From: Uranotaenia lowii
Taxonomy: Eukaryota > Arthropoda > Insecta > Diptera > Culicidae
Direction of reading: 5' to 3'
NCBI RefSeq assembly: GCF_029784155.1
Contig: NC_073693.1
Span: 26,448,002-26,512,001 of the forward strand
Length of the DNA stretch: 64,000 nt
Positions 23,499 to 33,800 of the stretch are shown one piece after another. A program made the position numbers and the translations under genes. Below the pieces are notes generated by a model. The model made no database searches and was not told the DNA's origin. It was given only the letters and a program-made list of their open reading frames with translations. Each line of letters begins with the position of its first letter. The first letter of the stretch is position 1.

Positions 23499-25098
23499 TA
23501 TTGTAGATATCGTGAGTCACTCTTGCTAGAGCTGTTGTGGTGCTATATTTTTTACGGTATCCTGATTGATTTGGTGCGAGCATGTGTGGTTCACTGTTTA
23601 GATGTTCAGTTATCTGGTCGAGAAGAATCTTCTCTAAAATTTTTGATAGAGCAGGAAGCACACTGATCGGCCGAAAATCTTTGGGTTCGACTGGGGTTGA
23701 AGACTTCGGAATAGGGGTAACAACCGCTCTTTTCCATGTAAGTGGAAAGGGGTTGGTTTCGATGATGGCATTGAAAACGTATGTGAGAATTGGTAGTATG
23801 AATGGACAAAGTTGTTTGATCAAACAGATAGGTAAGTCATCGCTTCCCGTGGCATTAGAATGAATTTCGTATATTTTTCTGGCAACACACGAGACATCTG
23901 TAGGTTGAAAATGTAGCTGTTCGTGCAAAGTAGCTGTTGTTGGTTGTTGATAAAACGGGTTTGATTGAAAATTTGAAAGAGTGCGATGGCCATCCGTAAA
24001 GAATTCGTTCAGAGAGTCTGGAACACAATCTTCGCTACCTGAAGATTTTTTCGAGTTGTTGTGGATTCCCTCCCTGCGAAGGTTGTTCCAAAGCTGCTTC
24101 GATGGTAAGTCAGGAGAAAAGTTTTTCTGGGCATATGCTTTTTTTGACTGATGGATAAGCGAGTTTACCCTGTTTCTTTTTCTAGTGTACTCGGTCCAAT
24201 TAACATCACCTTTGAATCTATACGGATTACGGGAGTACAACGCAAAGGCCAAGTCGCGTAGTTTTAAAGCTTGTTCAATGTTTTTTGTCAGCCATGGTAT
24301 TCTTTTGTCATTAACAATTATGCGTCGTTCAGGTGCATGACTATCTAGGAGCGAAAGCAATGAAGATGACAATAGTCTAGTCTTAGTATCAACATCATCT
24401 GCTTCGTAAATACTTTGGAGATCTATCGCTTGATAGTCAACTTGAAGATCATGTTGATTGATATTTCTCATATTACGAATGATACGATGTTGTGGGGCTG
24501 ATTTTGTCACTCTGACATCGGCGATAAGATAGATGATTTCGTGGTCAGATATGGTGTTAGCAGTCGCTGTTTTCGATTTGAGTATGAGATGGGGTTGGTC
24601 GGTTATAAGGAGATCAATAGTGGTGGAAACACGTTCAGTGATGCGAGTTGCTGGAGTAGGTAACACGGAGAGTCCAAATAAAGTATGTATACGGGTTAGA
24701 GCTTCGAGGTTTCTGCTAGGTTGACTCGACGATACATTGATGTTGTAATCACCGACTATGAAAATGCGATCGAAACCACAGGCAAACAGGTCGCATAACA
24801 TCTCTTCGTAGGCCTGAGGGAACCGTGGGTTAGCACCACAGGGATTATAGACAACAACAATGCAAAATTTACAGTTGTTGATTACAGTTTGGAGTGCAAG
24901 AAACTCGAACCTCTGGTTGTTGGGAATATTCGGATCGTGAGTCGATTTCATCAAGGTTACGGTCTTGATTCCTTTTGAAACGTACAAACCTACACCACCA
25001 TGAGTCATTGTATGACGTCCACGGGATATTGGTAGAGGATGACTTATAAAGTTGTACGAAGGGAGGATTTCATCCTCCAATTGACCGTCTATTCTCAA
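23491..25098 (-). pseudogene. Endonuclease and N-terminal reverse transcriptase of the LINE (fragment)
   Basis: About 535 codons on the minus strand. The N-terminal part is an apurinic-like endonuclease domain: GGVGLYVS at residues 34-41, VVYNP at 82-86, GDYNIN at 116-121 and the catalytic-type SDH at 184-186. The RT begins with DFRPISVLPALSKILEKI (from residue 474), followed by QSGYRKKYSTTTAL (511-524). Together they would nick target DNA and prime reverse transcription. The beginning of the endonuclease is missing, since a stop lies just upstream of the LRIDG sequence. The frame then runs straight into the hAT terminus, which supplies its last two codons and stop. Confidence 0.93.
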
Positions 25099-25108
25099 AT
25101 TATTTAAT

Positions 25109-25708
25109 CAAAAAACATTTTCGTAATTGAGTTACGAATTTTCTTGAGTGATTTTTTAAAATAAATATATTTTTTTTCCTAACCTTGTCTTTTTCAAAAT
25201 TCTCAAACAGAGATTGAATTCATTGAGATTTTTAAGTCTTGTGGTGTTCCTTCAGTTTCATGGTTTTTTCTGAGTATTGGGAGCTGGAGATGATTTTCAA
25301 GGAAATTAACTTATTCCGTATCTGATGTTTTAGTGACTTACTTAATTCCTGATCCCGTGTTTTAATCACCATTTGGAATCTGTATTTTAAACTTTTTTCA
25401 CTTTTAGAAGAACTGCTTTCAATATTTGATCTGATTAGAATATTTTTCTAGATTGAAAATTGTATTCGCCATTTAAATATTTAAAATTTTCAACACATTA
25501 CATTTAAACGTTTTTGAGTTTCAATATATAAAATTTAAATGAACATTTTGGAAAAAAACCTCTATAGGTTACAATTCTTGTTTTGGCTTTGATTTTCACT
25601 TTGATTCTCAATTTTGTATTTAAGTTTCATTTGTTATTTAAGGTTTGGACAAATTTGATTTATGGTTCTGAAAAGCACTCTTAAACTTTTATATCTCTAG
25701 TCTAGCTT
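25109..25708. other. AT-rich spacer, no gene seen
   Basis: AT-rich DNA upstream of the truncated LINE. No gene, RNA gene or repeat structure is recognised. Confidence 0.5.
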
Positions 25709-26157
25709 AAGGTTGCCAGAATTTTTTTAGCTCGTGTACAAGCCGGGCAAATCCGGACAATTTTATTCAAAAACCTGGCAAAATCCGGGGATATGATCCC
25801 GAAATTGACGACCAAAAATCCGGTCAATATCCGTTCAAATTTGGTCAAAATTCAGAAATTACTCAACAAAAATTAAAAAAAAAATAAAAATGAAAAAAAT
25901 GCTTTCATCAAAACTTTTTGACAGAGTTTAAATCGTTTTTAAAGCTTCCAAAAAAAATTCCATGATTATTTTTATAAATTTTGCTCAAAATACTTCGTTT
26001 TGGACGCCTGAATAAAAAATTTTTATAACACATTTTTGATTGGAATAATCCGGGCAAAATCTGGGCTTCTTCAATGAAATCCAGGCTATCGAACCGTGCT
26101 AGAGTGGTATTAAATAACCGGGCTAACCCAGATTATTCCGGGCAATCTGGCAACCTT
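25709..26157. mobile_element. 449-bp inverted-repeat element with GGTTGCCAGA ends
   Basis: Perfect 12-bp terminal inverted repeats, AAGGTTGCCAGA at 25709-25720 and its complement at 26146-26157. The interior is rich in CCGGGCAAAATCCGG-like motifs near both ends. A right-half relative lies at about 33150-33330, with matching stretches in the same order (TTTCGGACG, ATAAAAAATTTT, ATCCGGGCAAA, TCTGGCAACCT). It has no coding capacity. No target duplication is clear, so the superfamily is unknown. Confidence 0.75.
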
Positions 26158-27214
26158 TCTCTTACTCCATAAAATATTCATTTAATTTTTTTATGTAATT
26201 TTTTTTAAATTTTGGATTCAAATTTTGTAATATTTATGCTACTTCTAAATTGTCATGAAGAAAATGTTAATTCTGCTTTCGATGAAGCACTTACTATGAT
26301 ACACAATGATGAAATGAAAAACATTCGTATTTTTTTAAAGCCGAAAATTTCAGTTATTTAAAAAATTTCAAAATGAGTTTCGCACTTAACAGCTAACCAT
26401 AGTTTACATTTTCGATTAGTTTTTAACTTTTTCACGATGTTTTCACTTGATAGATCAATGAATATTTTTCAAAGATACCAGAATCTGCCTTCTGCGTAGA
26501 CATAATGGTTATTTCAAGGCAGTAAGACGAACTCGTTTTCAGTTCCTTCATTTGTAATAAAGAAATTACGATGGCAAATGAAAAAAACTTATTCATAGGG
26601 GCTCCCGAAAAAAATTACCTCTAGCTCCTCGATGGCTTAATCCGGCCCTGCTCACAACAAATATTAGAGAGAATTTTTTTGGTTTTTTTATCAAATTTAG
26701 AAAGTTAGTTTGCTTTTCCAAGGAATAAAATTAGCGTATAATAAATCATTCTTAATTTTTTCTTAAATTCTCATGAAATCCAAACTATCGAGCTTGATCA
26801 AAATTTGAAACATTAATTGTTTCGCTCCATCATTTTACCTGATTTTTTTTTCAGATGTATTATGAATAAGAATCTCTTATTAAAGTGAAACAAATATAAA
26901 ATATCAAAACATTCAACAAGTTCTAATCGATTTGACTTTAAAACTGTTTGTAGTAAACGAATGAAATAAGATTTAATTTAAATGGGAAGAAACCTAGGGA
27001 CTAAAGATGATAAAATAAATAAAAAATTAAACTGTACGAATAAAAAAGTTTTTGTAGTTGTTCGAAACATTTCGTATTTCGAAATGAAGAAAGCTAAAAA
27101 TTAACATAAAAATATTTTAAAGTTTGTAAAAAAAAAAGGATACGATTGCTTTCAGCTTTCAGATACATAGCCATATTTGCAAATAAAGTTCAAGAGATGA
27201 AAAGCTTTTTTCAG
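26158..27214. other. AT-rich spacer with a solo hAT end
   Basis: AT-rich, no gene recognised. It contains one hAT-like terminus at 26624-26650 and nothing else that I can identify. Confidence 0.45.
26624..26650. mobile_element. Solo hAT-like terminus
   Basis: Read on the minus strand, this starts CAGGGCCGGATTAAGCCATC, a form seen at the ends of many hAT elements. I could not find the partner end or an 8-bp duplication upstream, so this is a decayed or truncated copy. The boundary on the outer side is at 26650. Confidence 0.5.
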
Positions 27215-27467
27215 TAATTTGAAAAGCACCAACCAGGTATTGTTTTATTTTCGTGGAAAAAAATTTATGTGCTCTCAAACCCTTATTTCAAAAGTTCATT
27301 TGTCCTGTCTTTCTGGAATGCGGTCGGCAAATCATACTTATCGAGGATTAAAACTTTCGAAGTCATCTACGTTTAAGATAAGTATCCTCATTTTTTTTAT
27401 AATCAGTAAGTCAAAACTGTTAATTATCCTTAAATACTGCAATGTTTTCAATGCGGAAAGCTATTCA

Positions 27468-27477
27468 GATTTTTTAC
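27468..27477. repeat. RTE fragment, left target duplication
   Basis: AGATTTTTTA sits directly outside the tail side of the RTE fragment and recurs at 28193-28202, on the truncated 5' side. It is low-complexity, but the placement at both junctions is exact. Confidence 0.65.
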
Positions 27478-28192
27478 TTACTTACTTACTTAATGATCCC
27501 GCGCCGATCCTCCGGTGCATAGGGCCGTGGTAAAAGACCTCCACTGTTGACGATCTGGAGCCAGCGTCTTCACCTGGTCCCAGTCAAGATTCTCGTCGAC
27601 AGTTCGGATTTCAGCGGCTAGGCTTCGCCGCCACGAGTTTCTGGGCCTGCCTCTTCTTCGATGACCTTCTGGATTCCAGTCAAGCGCCTCTCTGCAAATC
27701 TCGTTTTCATCTTTTCGCAGCGTGTGCCCAATCCATCTCCACTTACGTTCCCGAATCTCGATTTCTAGCGCCCTTTGATGACACCGGCGATGTAGTTCCT
27801 CATTCGAGATCCAGTTGCCAGGCCACCAAGCGCGGATGATATTCCGCAGGCAGCGGTTTACAAATACTTGCAGTTTTCGCGTCGTCGCCGCATATGTGCA
27901 CCAAGTTTCGCACCCGTACAGCAATACGGATTTGACGTTTGAGTTGAAGATTAAGATTTTTGTTCGTAGAGAGATCTGGCGTGACCGCCAGATGTTTCGG
28001 AGACTCGCAAACGCAAATCGGGCCTTTCTGATCCGGGTTTCGATGTCTTTCCTGGTACCACCATCAGGCGTTATCTGGCTACCAAGATACTGGAAGCACT
28101 CCACTTTCTCAACTTGTTGCCCACCTACCATAAAACTGGAGGGATTTCCTGTGTTGATCTCCATCGACTTGGTCTTTCCGACATTGACTTTG
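27478..28192 (-). mobile_element. RTE-like non-LTR retrotransposon, 5'-truncated
   Basis: Minus-strand 3' end of an RTE-clade-like element. The reverse transcriptase C-terminal region stops at 27490 and is followed by only about a dozen bases before the end of the element, composed of AAGT repeats. A very short 3' region with a tetranucleotide tail is usual for RTE elements. The 5' end is cut at about 28192 by truncation, next to a copy of the short target duplication. It lies inside the older insertion spanning 27215-29485. Confidence 0.85.
27490..28191 (-). pseudogene. RTE-like reverse transcriptase C-terminal fragment
   Basis: The open frame continues upstream of the methionine at 28164 through LKVNVGKTKS to the truncation. 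Motifs in order, counted from that methionine: YLGS (26-29), ISLRTKILIFNSNVKSVLLY leading to YGCETW (83-88), WIGHTLRK (144-151), and RRRGRPRNSW (169-178). These are the conserved C-terminal blocks of RTE-type endonuclease/reverse transcriptases; the catalytic YADD part is upstream and missing. The frame has no stop or frameshift over some 230 codons, suggesting a fairly young insertion. It is not a functional gene. Confidence 0.92.
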
Positions 28193-28276
28193 AGATTTTT
28201 TATGTCAAATAAAAAATTTTACAAAAAAACACTTTCAGATTTTTTATGTCAAATAAAAAATTTTACAAAAAAACAC
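28193..28276. repeat. 44-bp tandem duplication at the RTE 5' junction
   Basis: A 44-bp unit beginning AGATTTTTTATGTCAAAT occurs at 28193-28236 and again, for 40 bp, at 28237-28276 with no differences that I can see. It starts exactly at the truncated 5' junction of the RTE fragment. Confidence 0.9.
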
Positions 28277-29100
28277 CTCGTTATTTTGATAAAATGATTT
28301 TAAATGTTTTCAAACCAATCGTTATTCAAATTATATTTTCAACAAAATTGGTCCTTTTCAATGTTTAAAACATGGATTGTTTTATTTAATTACTTGTTTT
28401 GAATTTCTACATTTCTCTTCAATTTTTCCTTATTCACATGTTTAAAATTTTAAACATGATTCATATTCATTTATAACATGATTAAATCATAAACAGTGAA
28501 CACGTTAAATCCTAATGTTTCTGATCAAATGCGAAAAGTCGTTACCTGAATTTTTCAGTTGAAATTGTTTAAAATAATCAACATTTAAAGTTTTTATATG
28601 TGATCACATTCTCATCACATTTCTTGAGAAAGTGGTAAAACGTTCTATTTCGATTCAACATTTTAATTATTACAATCTTTTTCAGAATTTTTCTCCAAAA
28701 TATTTAAACTTTTACATTTTATATTATATGCAAAATTTTTTTCCTACAAAAATATGATTAAGAAAACCAGTTCGTATATCAATACAAACTTTTCATGTAA
28801 TTGAACAACAAATATTAGAGATATGGAAATGAATATCAAGCTGATAGCTTGACTTCTAATGTGTTTTAGCCAAAATCACCTTTCAAAAATGTTGTTTCTT
28901 ATCTGGTCAAAATGTTCTTATAAATATAAATTATATTTCAGGAGAAAATGCTATCAGCATAACACTAGTCAAAAGTGTTTCCTTACTACTTCTTTTCCCC
29001 CACATTCCCTACAAACATTATTTGCAAGGATGCAGAGGTGACCTCGGTCCTTAAGCACAAAGTTGTTCTTTTATCCTTTTCTCATTTTTTCTATCCTATC
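28277..29100. other. AT-rich interior of the 26-bp-flanked insertion
   Basis: AT-rich DNA without a recognisable gene. It lies between the nested RTE fragment and the GC-richer 3' part of the surrounding insertion. Confidence 0.4.
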
Positions 29101-29485
29101 AATTAACTACTAGGACGTGGCCGGCGCCGTTATTGATGTTTAAAAAGAGTGCATCAGTTTTGTGCATTGTGAATGTGTAGCCAATCCCAGGTTCCGTTCA
29201 TTTGACCTCTGAACAAAATTGATGGCCTCGGTCAATCACGGAGTAGCAACCATTGGCGATGTGGAACTTGTTCTACTGAGCCACGCCTGCGAACTTGGAA
29301 TCCGAAATGTATTGACTTGTATTTAAACAAAATTAAGAAATCAATCATAGAGTTTACTAGAATACTCATAAATTCTTCATCCAGACATCTCAAGGAACAT
29401 TTCGGGTTCAATGATTCAAGGTGGATGTGAGTAGTCAATCAAGCTAAGCTAAGCTAAGCTAATTTGAAAAGCACCAACCAGGTAT

Positions 29486-29909
29486 CAAATTTACCGCCAA
29501 TCAAAGCTTCATGTTGTTCATTTATAAAGGATATTTTCACAGGCTTAATATTTGTTAGATATTAACCAACGCATGCATTAAAATATATCATATTAATTTT
29601 TAACGGTCGCCATACAATATGTTATTAGAACTGATTCAAATTGCTTTAGTTTTTCTGTTCTCAAAACATGTAATGATTATTGGTTGAAATTCATCGCATG
29701 AAATTGAGAATCAAAATTCATCTCCTTTTTTTCTGAATCATTCTTATAAAAAGAAAAGGCTTATATTTATATTTTCATATTAAAACTTAATAAGACCATT
29801 TACGGTATAACAATTCGTTATTACGTTTCGATACTGTTGAAAGTGTTATTATATTCTAGATCCTTTCTCTTTCAAGCCGTTGTTAATAAATTTAAAAAAA
29901 AAAATCAAA
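29486..29909. other. AT-rich spacer, no gene seen
   Basis: Short AT-rich stretch with no feature that I can support. Confidence 0.5.
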
Positions 29910-30071
29910 TTAACCCTTCGTTTCATGATTTTTCATTTTTCCTTGAAAATCATTTTAAACAGTTGAAAATGACGAAAACATCAAGAAAAAAAATTAAAAT
30001 AAAATATGATTTTTCCATTTTTCCATACATTAATTGTTGCAAATTTGTTACTTTATGAAACGAAGGGTTAA
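29910..30071. mobile_element. piggyBac-like MITE, 154 bp
   Basis: TTAA at 29910-29913 and 30068-30071 flanks a 154-bp element whose ends are a perfect 13-bp inverted repeat, CCCTTCGTTTCAT and its complement. TTAA target duplication and a CCC start are the diagnostic features of piggyBac-type elements. The interior is AT-rich and non-coding, so this is a miniature derivative. Confidence 0.85.
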
Positions 30072-33000
30072 GAAACCGCTGTTTGAAGTGAATTTTTTAC
30101 AATCCAATCAATCATGATTTAAACATTCTCAATGAATATCGAATCAATTTATTCCAAGAAGTGGGTTGTAACACCTTGTAATGATCCCCAATCATTACCG
30201 AATGGATTATTTGTAAATCTCGTCCCATCCACTTCCGTTACATCGAACTCAAACCTTTTTTTCGTGCATCCACTTTCCAAAAATAAAACATCCCGCCAAT
30301 CCGTGGATCTGTGTGTGGCTCAACAATATTAATACTGCTTAATTCACCTGGGAGGGACATTGTTGTTCTCTGACAGCCTGGAAGCGATTCCCTGAGTCCA
30401 TTCAATCGGAAGGTATCAGTTAATTATTTCACACCAAGCCGAGAGATAAACCACCACCGACAGAGCGAGCCACACCTCGATAAAAACGAAACCAATTATT
30501 TGAGGATATCCCGCAACTCATTAGCACTATCGCATTCGGGCTGCTATCGGATCGAAAAGCGTGCGTGGGTGGGCCGATGTCCTGGCCTGGCACGTTTCTA
30601 TCAACGTTCATCGTCATCGTCAGTTTCATTCAGACTGCCACCACCATCAGCGCCCTCGTAAATGCCGATTCAGTTAATCAAGTGCGTGTGTGTTATGCTC
30701 CTACGTGAAATGTGGCTAGGGGGGATGGAAAGAAAAAATCTCTACATTTCAGTTAGTGTCGTGAGGAAATCGAGGGAAAGAAGGGAAAATCACTGCATGC
30801 CACCAACAGCGGCAGTAACTCATCGGTTGTTTTCCCTCGTTCCTGCTCTTTTTTCTTCCCCAAACGAGGGTAAAAGGATGTTACGTGGAATTTTCGCGGC
30901 ACGGAGGGGTTTCCTGTACTCTCGATAATGATAACGACGTGCCAAAGCGATTTACGACAGTTTGAAACAGTCCAAAAATGGTTTTGATCCTTACGAAGGT
31001 TTTTGGTGAAGGTGGAAGGTTGAAGTGGGTGGGTGTGCTGACGGAAGTCCTTCATACTGTCATCGTTGGCGTCGACGTTCGATGCTTCTCAACCGCAGCT
31101 CCTATCTGGTTGATACGCGTGTCGAAGTTGCGGAATGGTCGGCATGAAAGGTCACATTTTGGCACCTCAAGGATGAGACATCGATTCTGCTGACAGCTTT
31201 TCATTTTCATTACTTTAAGAGCTATCAAAAAAAAAGTTGAAAAACAGGAATCGTTTAACCGTGTCAAAAGTATGTGTTTGTGTTTGTCGGTGTTATCGAC
31301 ACTTTTTACAACTTTTCTGGTACATATGTGTGTATCAATTATATTCTTTGGAAAGTTTTACAACCTGAGTTAAATTGGATTCCCGAACAAGTGAAGCAAA
31401 GAGGTGGGTGGAATACTGGGTGATGGTTGTGTTTCGAGAAAATGAAAATGCGAACAGCACACGTGAAGTTTTGATAACCTACTGAATATTTTTTTTCGTT
31501 TATATGTCTTATGTAAAAATTGTATCGAAAACAAGGTCCTATTGAACATGTCTAAAACATGTCTTTGGATTTGCAAAAAAAAATATAACTGTATTCACAT
31601 ATTGTCCTGCCATCTTATGCTTTTTAGATATGTAAGACAAATCCCCATTCAAGTTGACAAGCTGTTTAGATGATTTTTTTTTACATATTTCTATACAAAC
31701 TATAAATTTTTTTTCTAGAACTCTAGAAAAGTTCAAAAAAATATCACAGTAGCTCAAAAGTGCTTCATTATAGTTTCAAGATCAATTGACCTCGATTTTT
31801 TTTGCAAAACTATTGAAATTGTGAACAAAATAACGAATAAATGCCAATTTCGTTAGATTCGTTTTAAAGAATTATGACCTCAATTTTATACGAAAAGATT
31901 ACGTGTTAAAAGACACCAAAGTCATGATTTCTAACCGGCTAACAAGTTTTTAAATACAATTGTTAGAAATTTGAGGCCCTTTACAATAATTTTTTTTATT
32001 CACCATGATTTTAAATAAAAAAAACGAGTATATTTAATGGGAAAATCATCATTTAAAACCGAAAAAAAAACCGGAGAACAACAGGGAAAAATTTTTGAAC
32101 TTCAAAACGAAAAATCGCTAATAACCCTGGTTCACATTTTTGCCATGTTTTTAGATTGGTAATAATATTCAACTAAATAAAATAAAAAAACCCATCTAAG
32201 AGGAAAGATTCAAACTTACAATACAACCTTTTATAATAGAATGATCTGTATTGAGCTTTGATAAACCAAGACTCAACAAACGAAAACAACAACTTTCAAA
32301 ACACCAAACACAAACTTCATCGTCTTGTTTATGTTAAAAAATAATAAAATATATTAACATGCTTTGAGATAACGTTTCCAAGACAAATTTAAGTTTCAGG
32401 TAAAGTGAACAAGCAGTTTGTTAAAAGTGCAAACGCATGTCGTTTCCAGTAAAGAAAAATGGTTCCTTTCAGAGTTAGCAATCCCTTTTCCATACTTACG
32501 ATTGTGTTCTCTGTATACCTTCATTGGAGGTTCTAGCTTAACGAAACTCCTATAGTTCAAACCTTACATATCTAGCTTTCATTGGTTTAACGAAAACAAT
32601 GCTGCACCCAATCATTTTTTAAAAGTTGATATTTACAACGATGTTTGGGATAATATTTTATTCCAAACTTTTTTCCCTTAAAATAAGATCTTTTGAGTTG
32701 TTCTCATTATGTTTTGTAGATAGATGTACACAGTAAGTGCTTCATCGAAAACAGAATGATTTCTTTTCATTAAAATTGAAAATTTCAGACTAGGAATACT
32801 AAATTTAAAAAATTAAACAAAAGATTTCAATTTATATTCCATGAAGATTCAGATATAAAAGTTGAAGAGATAAATTCAAAACCATGGATCAGAATTTAGT
32901 GTCTAAAATTCGAATAATTTTTCTAAAATCAAATTCAGACACGAACATCCCAAAGGTTGGTAAAATGTAGTAAATAAAAAAAATAAATAAAGACTTTCGA

Positions 33001-33149
33001 AACAAACTTCAAATAAAATTCAAATACAATATTGAGAATCAAAGTAACAATCAGAATCAAGACAAGAAAATGTTTAATTCTTTTCTACAATGTTTATCTT
33101 AATATTATTTATTCAAAACACAAAATGTTATTTAAAAAAAAAAAGTTCA
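30072..33149. other. GC-richer unique island, then AT-rich spacer
   Basis: 30130-31200 is unique, mixed-composition DNA with runs such as CATCGTCATCGTCAG and several overlapping short open frames, none recognisable. It looks like typical non-repetitive intergenic or intronic DNA and could be regulatory. 31200-33150 is AT-rich with homopolymers and shows nothing recognisable. Confidence 0.4.
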
Positions 33150-33330
33150 GAAATTTTCGTTTCGGACGGAGGTATAAAAAATTTTAACAACACAATTATT
33201 TTTTTTTTGTTTAATAAGAAAAATAAAGTAAAAAATCCGGGCAAATTCCAAGAGACAGACCGCACTTTGCTCAAGTTCTGTATTACACAGCCGGTCAAAC
33301 CCGGATTGAGCCGGCTTATCTGGCAACCTC
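33150..33330. mobile_element. Right-half relic of the GGTTGCC-ended element
   Basis: Shares ordered motifs with the right half of the element at 25709-26157 and ends in TCTGGCAACCT. The left half is not found. It is clearly diverged from the complete copy. Confidence 0.55.
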
Positions 33331-33746
33331 AGTTAAGTACCTTCAAAAATGATCTTGAGTTCTGAATATTCTGAAAAGTCATGAAAAGTCATGAAACACA
33401 ATATTTGAAAGTCTCAATAAATTTAATTAGAGGTTCAAAATATAGAAAAAGAAATGATCAGAAAAATAGGTTTTTGTTTCTATTAATTTTTTCGGCCTTA
33501 TCGGTGGATGTTATGTTCTCATAGTGAGAACATTTCAAGAATTGAAAATTATTGATGGATTGAAGAAGATAAGAAGAAAATAACAGGAGTTGGAAATGAC
33601 CGGGTAGAAATTTTCAAGAAGCATTTTCACCATATACTTAACTTTTGTTCAAACACGAATAAAAAAAACTAGAAATATTTATTTTTAAAGGATCACTCAT
33701 GGAAATTTGCAATTCAACTACGAGAATGCTTTGATGATGAACATAA

Positions 33747-33800
33747 TTTGAGAATAGACGGTCGATTGGAAAATGATATGCTGCCTTCAGGATATTTACT
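33747..33800 (+). mobile_element. Short second fragment of the LINE endonuclease region
   Basis: From ATAATTTGAGAATAGACGGT onward this plus-strand segment matches the start of the LINE copy at 20128-25108 (its minus strand just at and after 25106) at about 36 of 43 positions. Both encode NLRIDG-LE followed by LPS. The match stops near 33795, and what follows is unrelated or too decayed to align. Confidence 0.6.

Larger units (their letters stand above)
20128..25108 (-). mobile_element. Broken non-LTR retrotransposon (CR1/L2/Jockey-like), split by a hAT
   Basis: On the minus strand this reads endonuclease, then reverse transcriptase, then a short 3' region ending in AATAAAT and a (TTA)n tail at about 20128-20148, as expected of a LINE. 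No first open frame is present, and the copy starts inside the endonuclease domain, so it is 5'-truncated. A hAT-type element (21360-23490) sits in the reverse transcriptase. Removing it with one 8-bp target copy takes out 2139 bp, a multiple of three, and the flanking frames are indeed the same. One further frameshift lies between about 21148 and 21190. The clade is judged from the motif set and the C-terminal WNQLP-type ending and is not certain. Confidence 0.9.
27215..29485 (+). mobile_element. Insertion flanked by 26-bp direct repeats with (AAGCT)4 tail
   Basis: An exact 26-bp direct repeat (beginning TAATTTGAAAAGCACC and ending CCAGGTAT) occurs at 27215-27240 and 29460-29485. Just inside the right copy is a tail of four AAGCT units (29441-29460). 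A long target duplication with a short-repeat tail on one side is what a retrotransposed sequence leaves behind. The 3' part (about 29100-29440) is GC-richer, with GGACGTGGCCGGCGCCGTT, and could be the 3' untranslated region of a LINE or a SINE body. I see no protein of its own. An RTE fragment is nested inside (27478-28192). Confidence 0.65.

Noticed and set aside
23457..23863. Plus-strand frames overlapping the LINE endonuclease/RT piece
   Set aside because: Antisense shadows of the minus-strand retrotransposon coding sequence.
27815..28297. 160-codon plus-strand frame over the RTE fragment
   Set aside because: Antisense shadow of the RTE reverse transcriptase; the minus-strand reading has clear conserved motifs.
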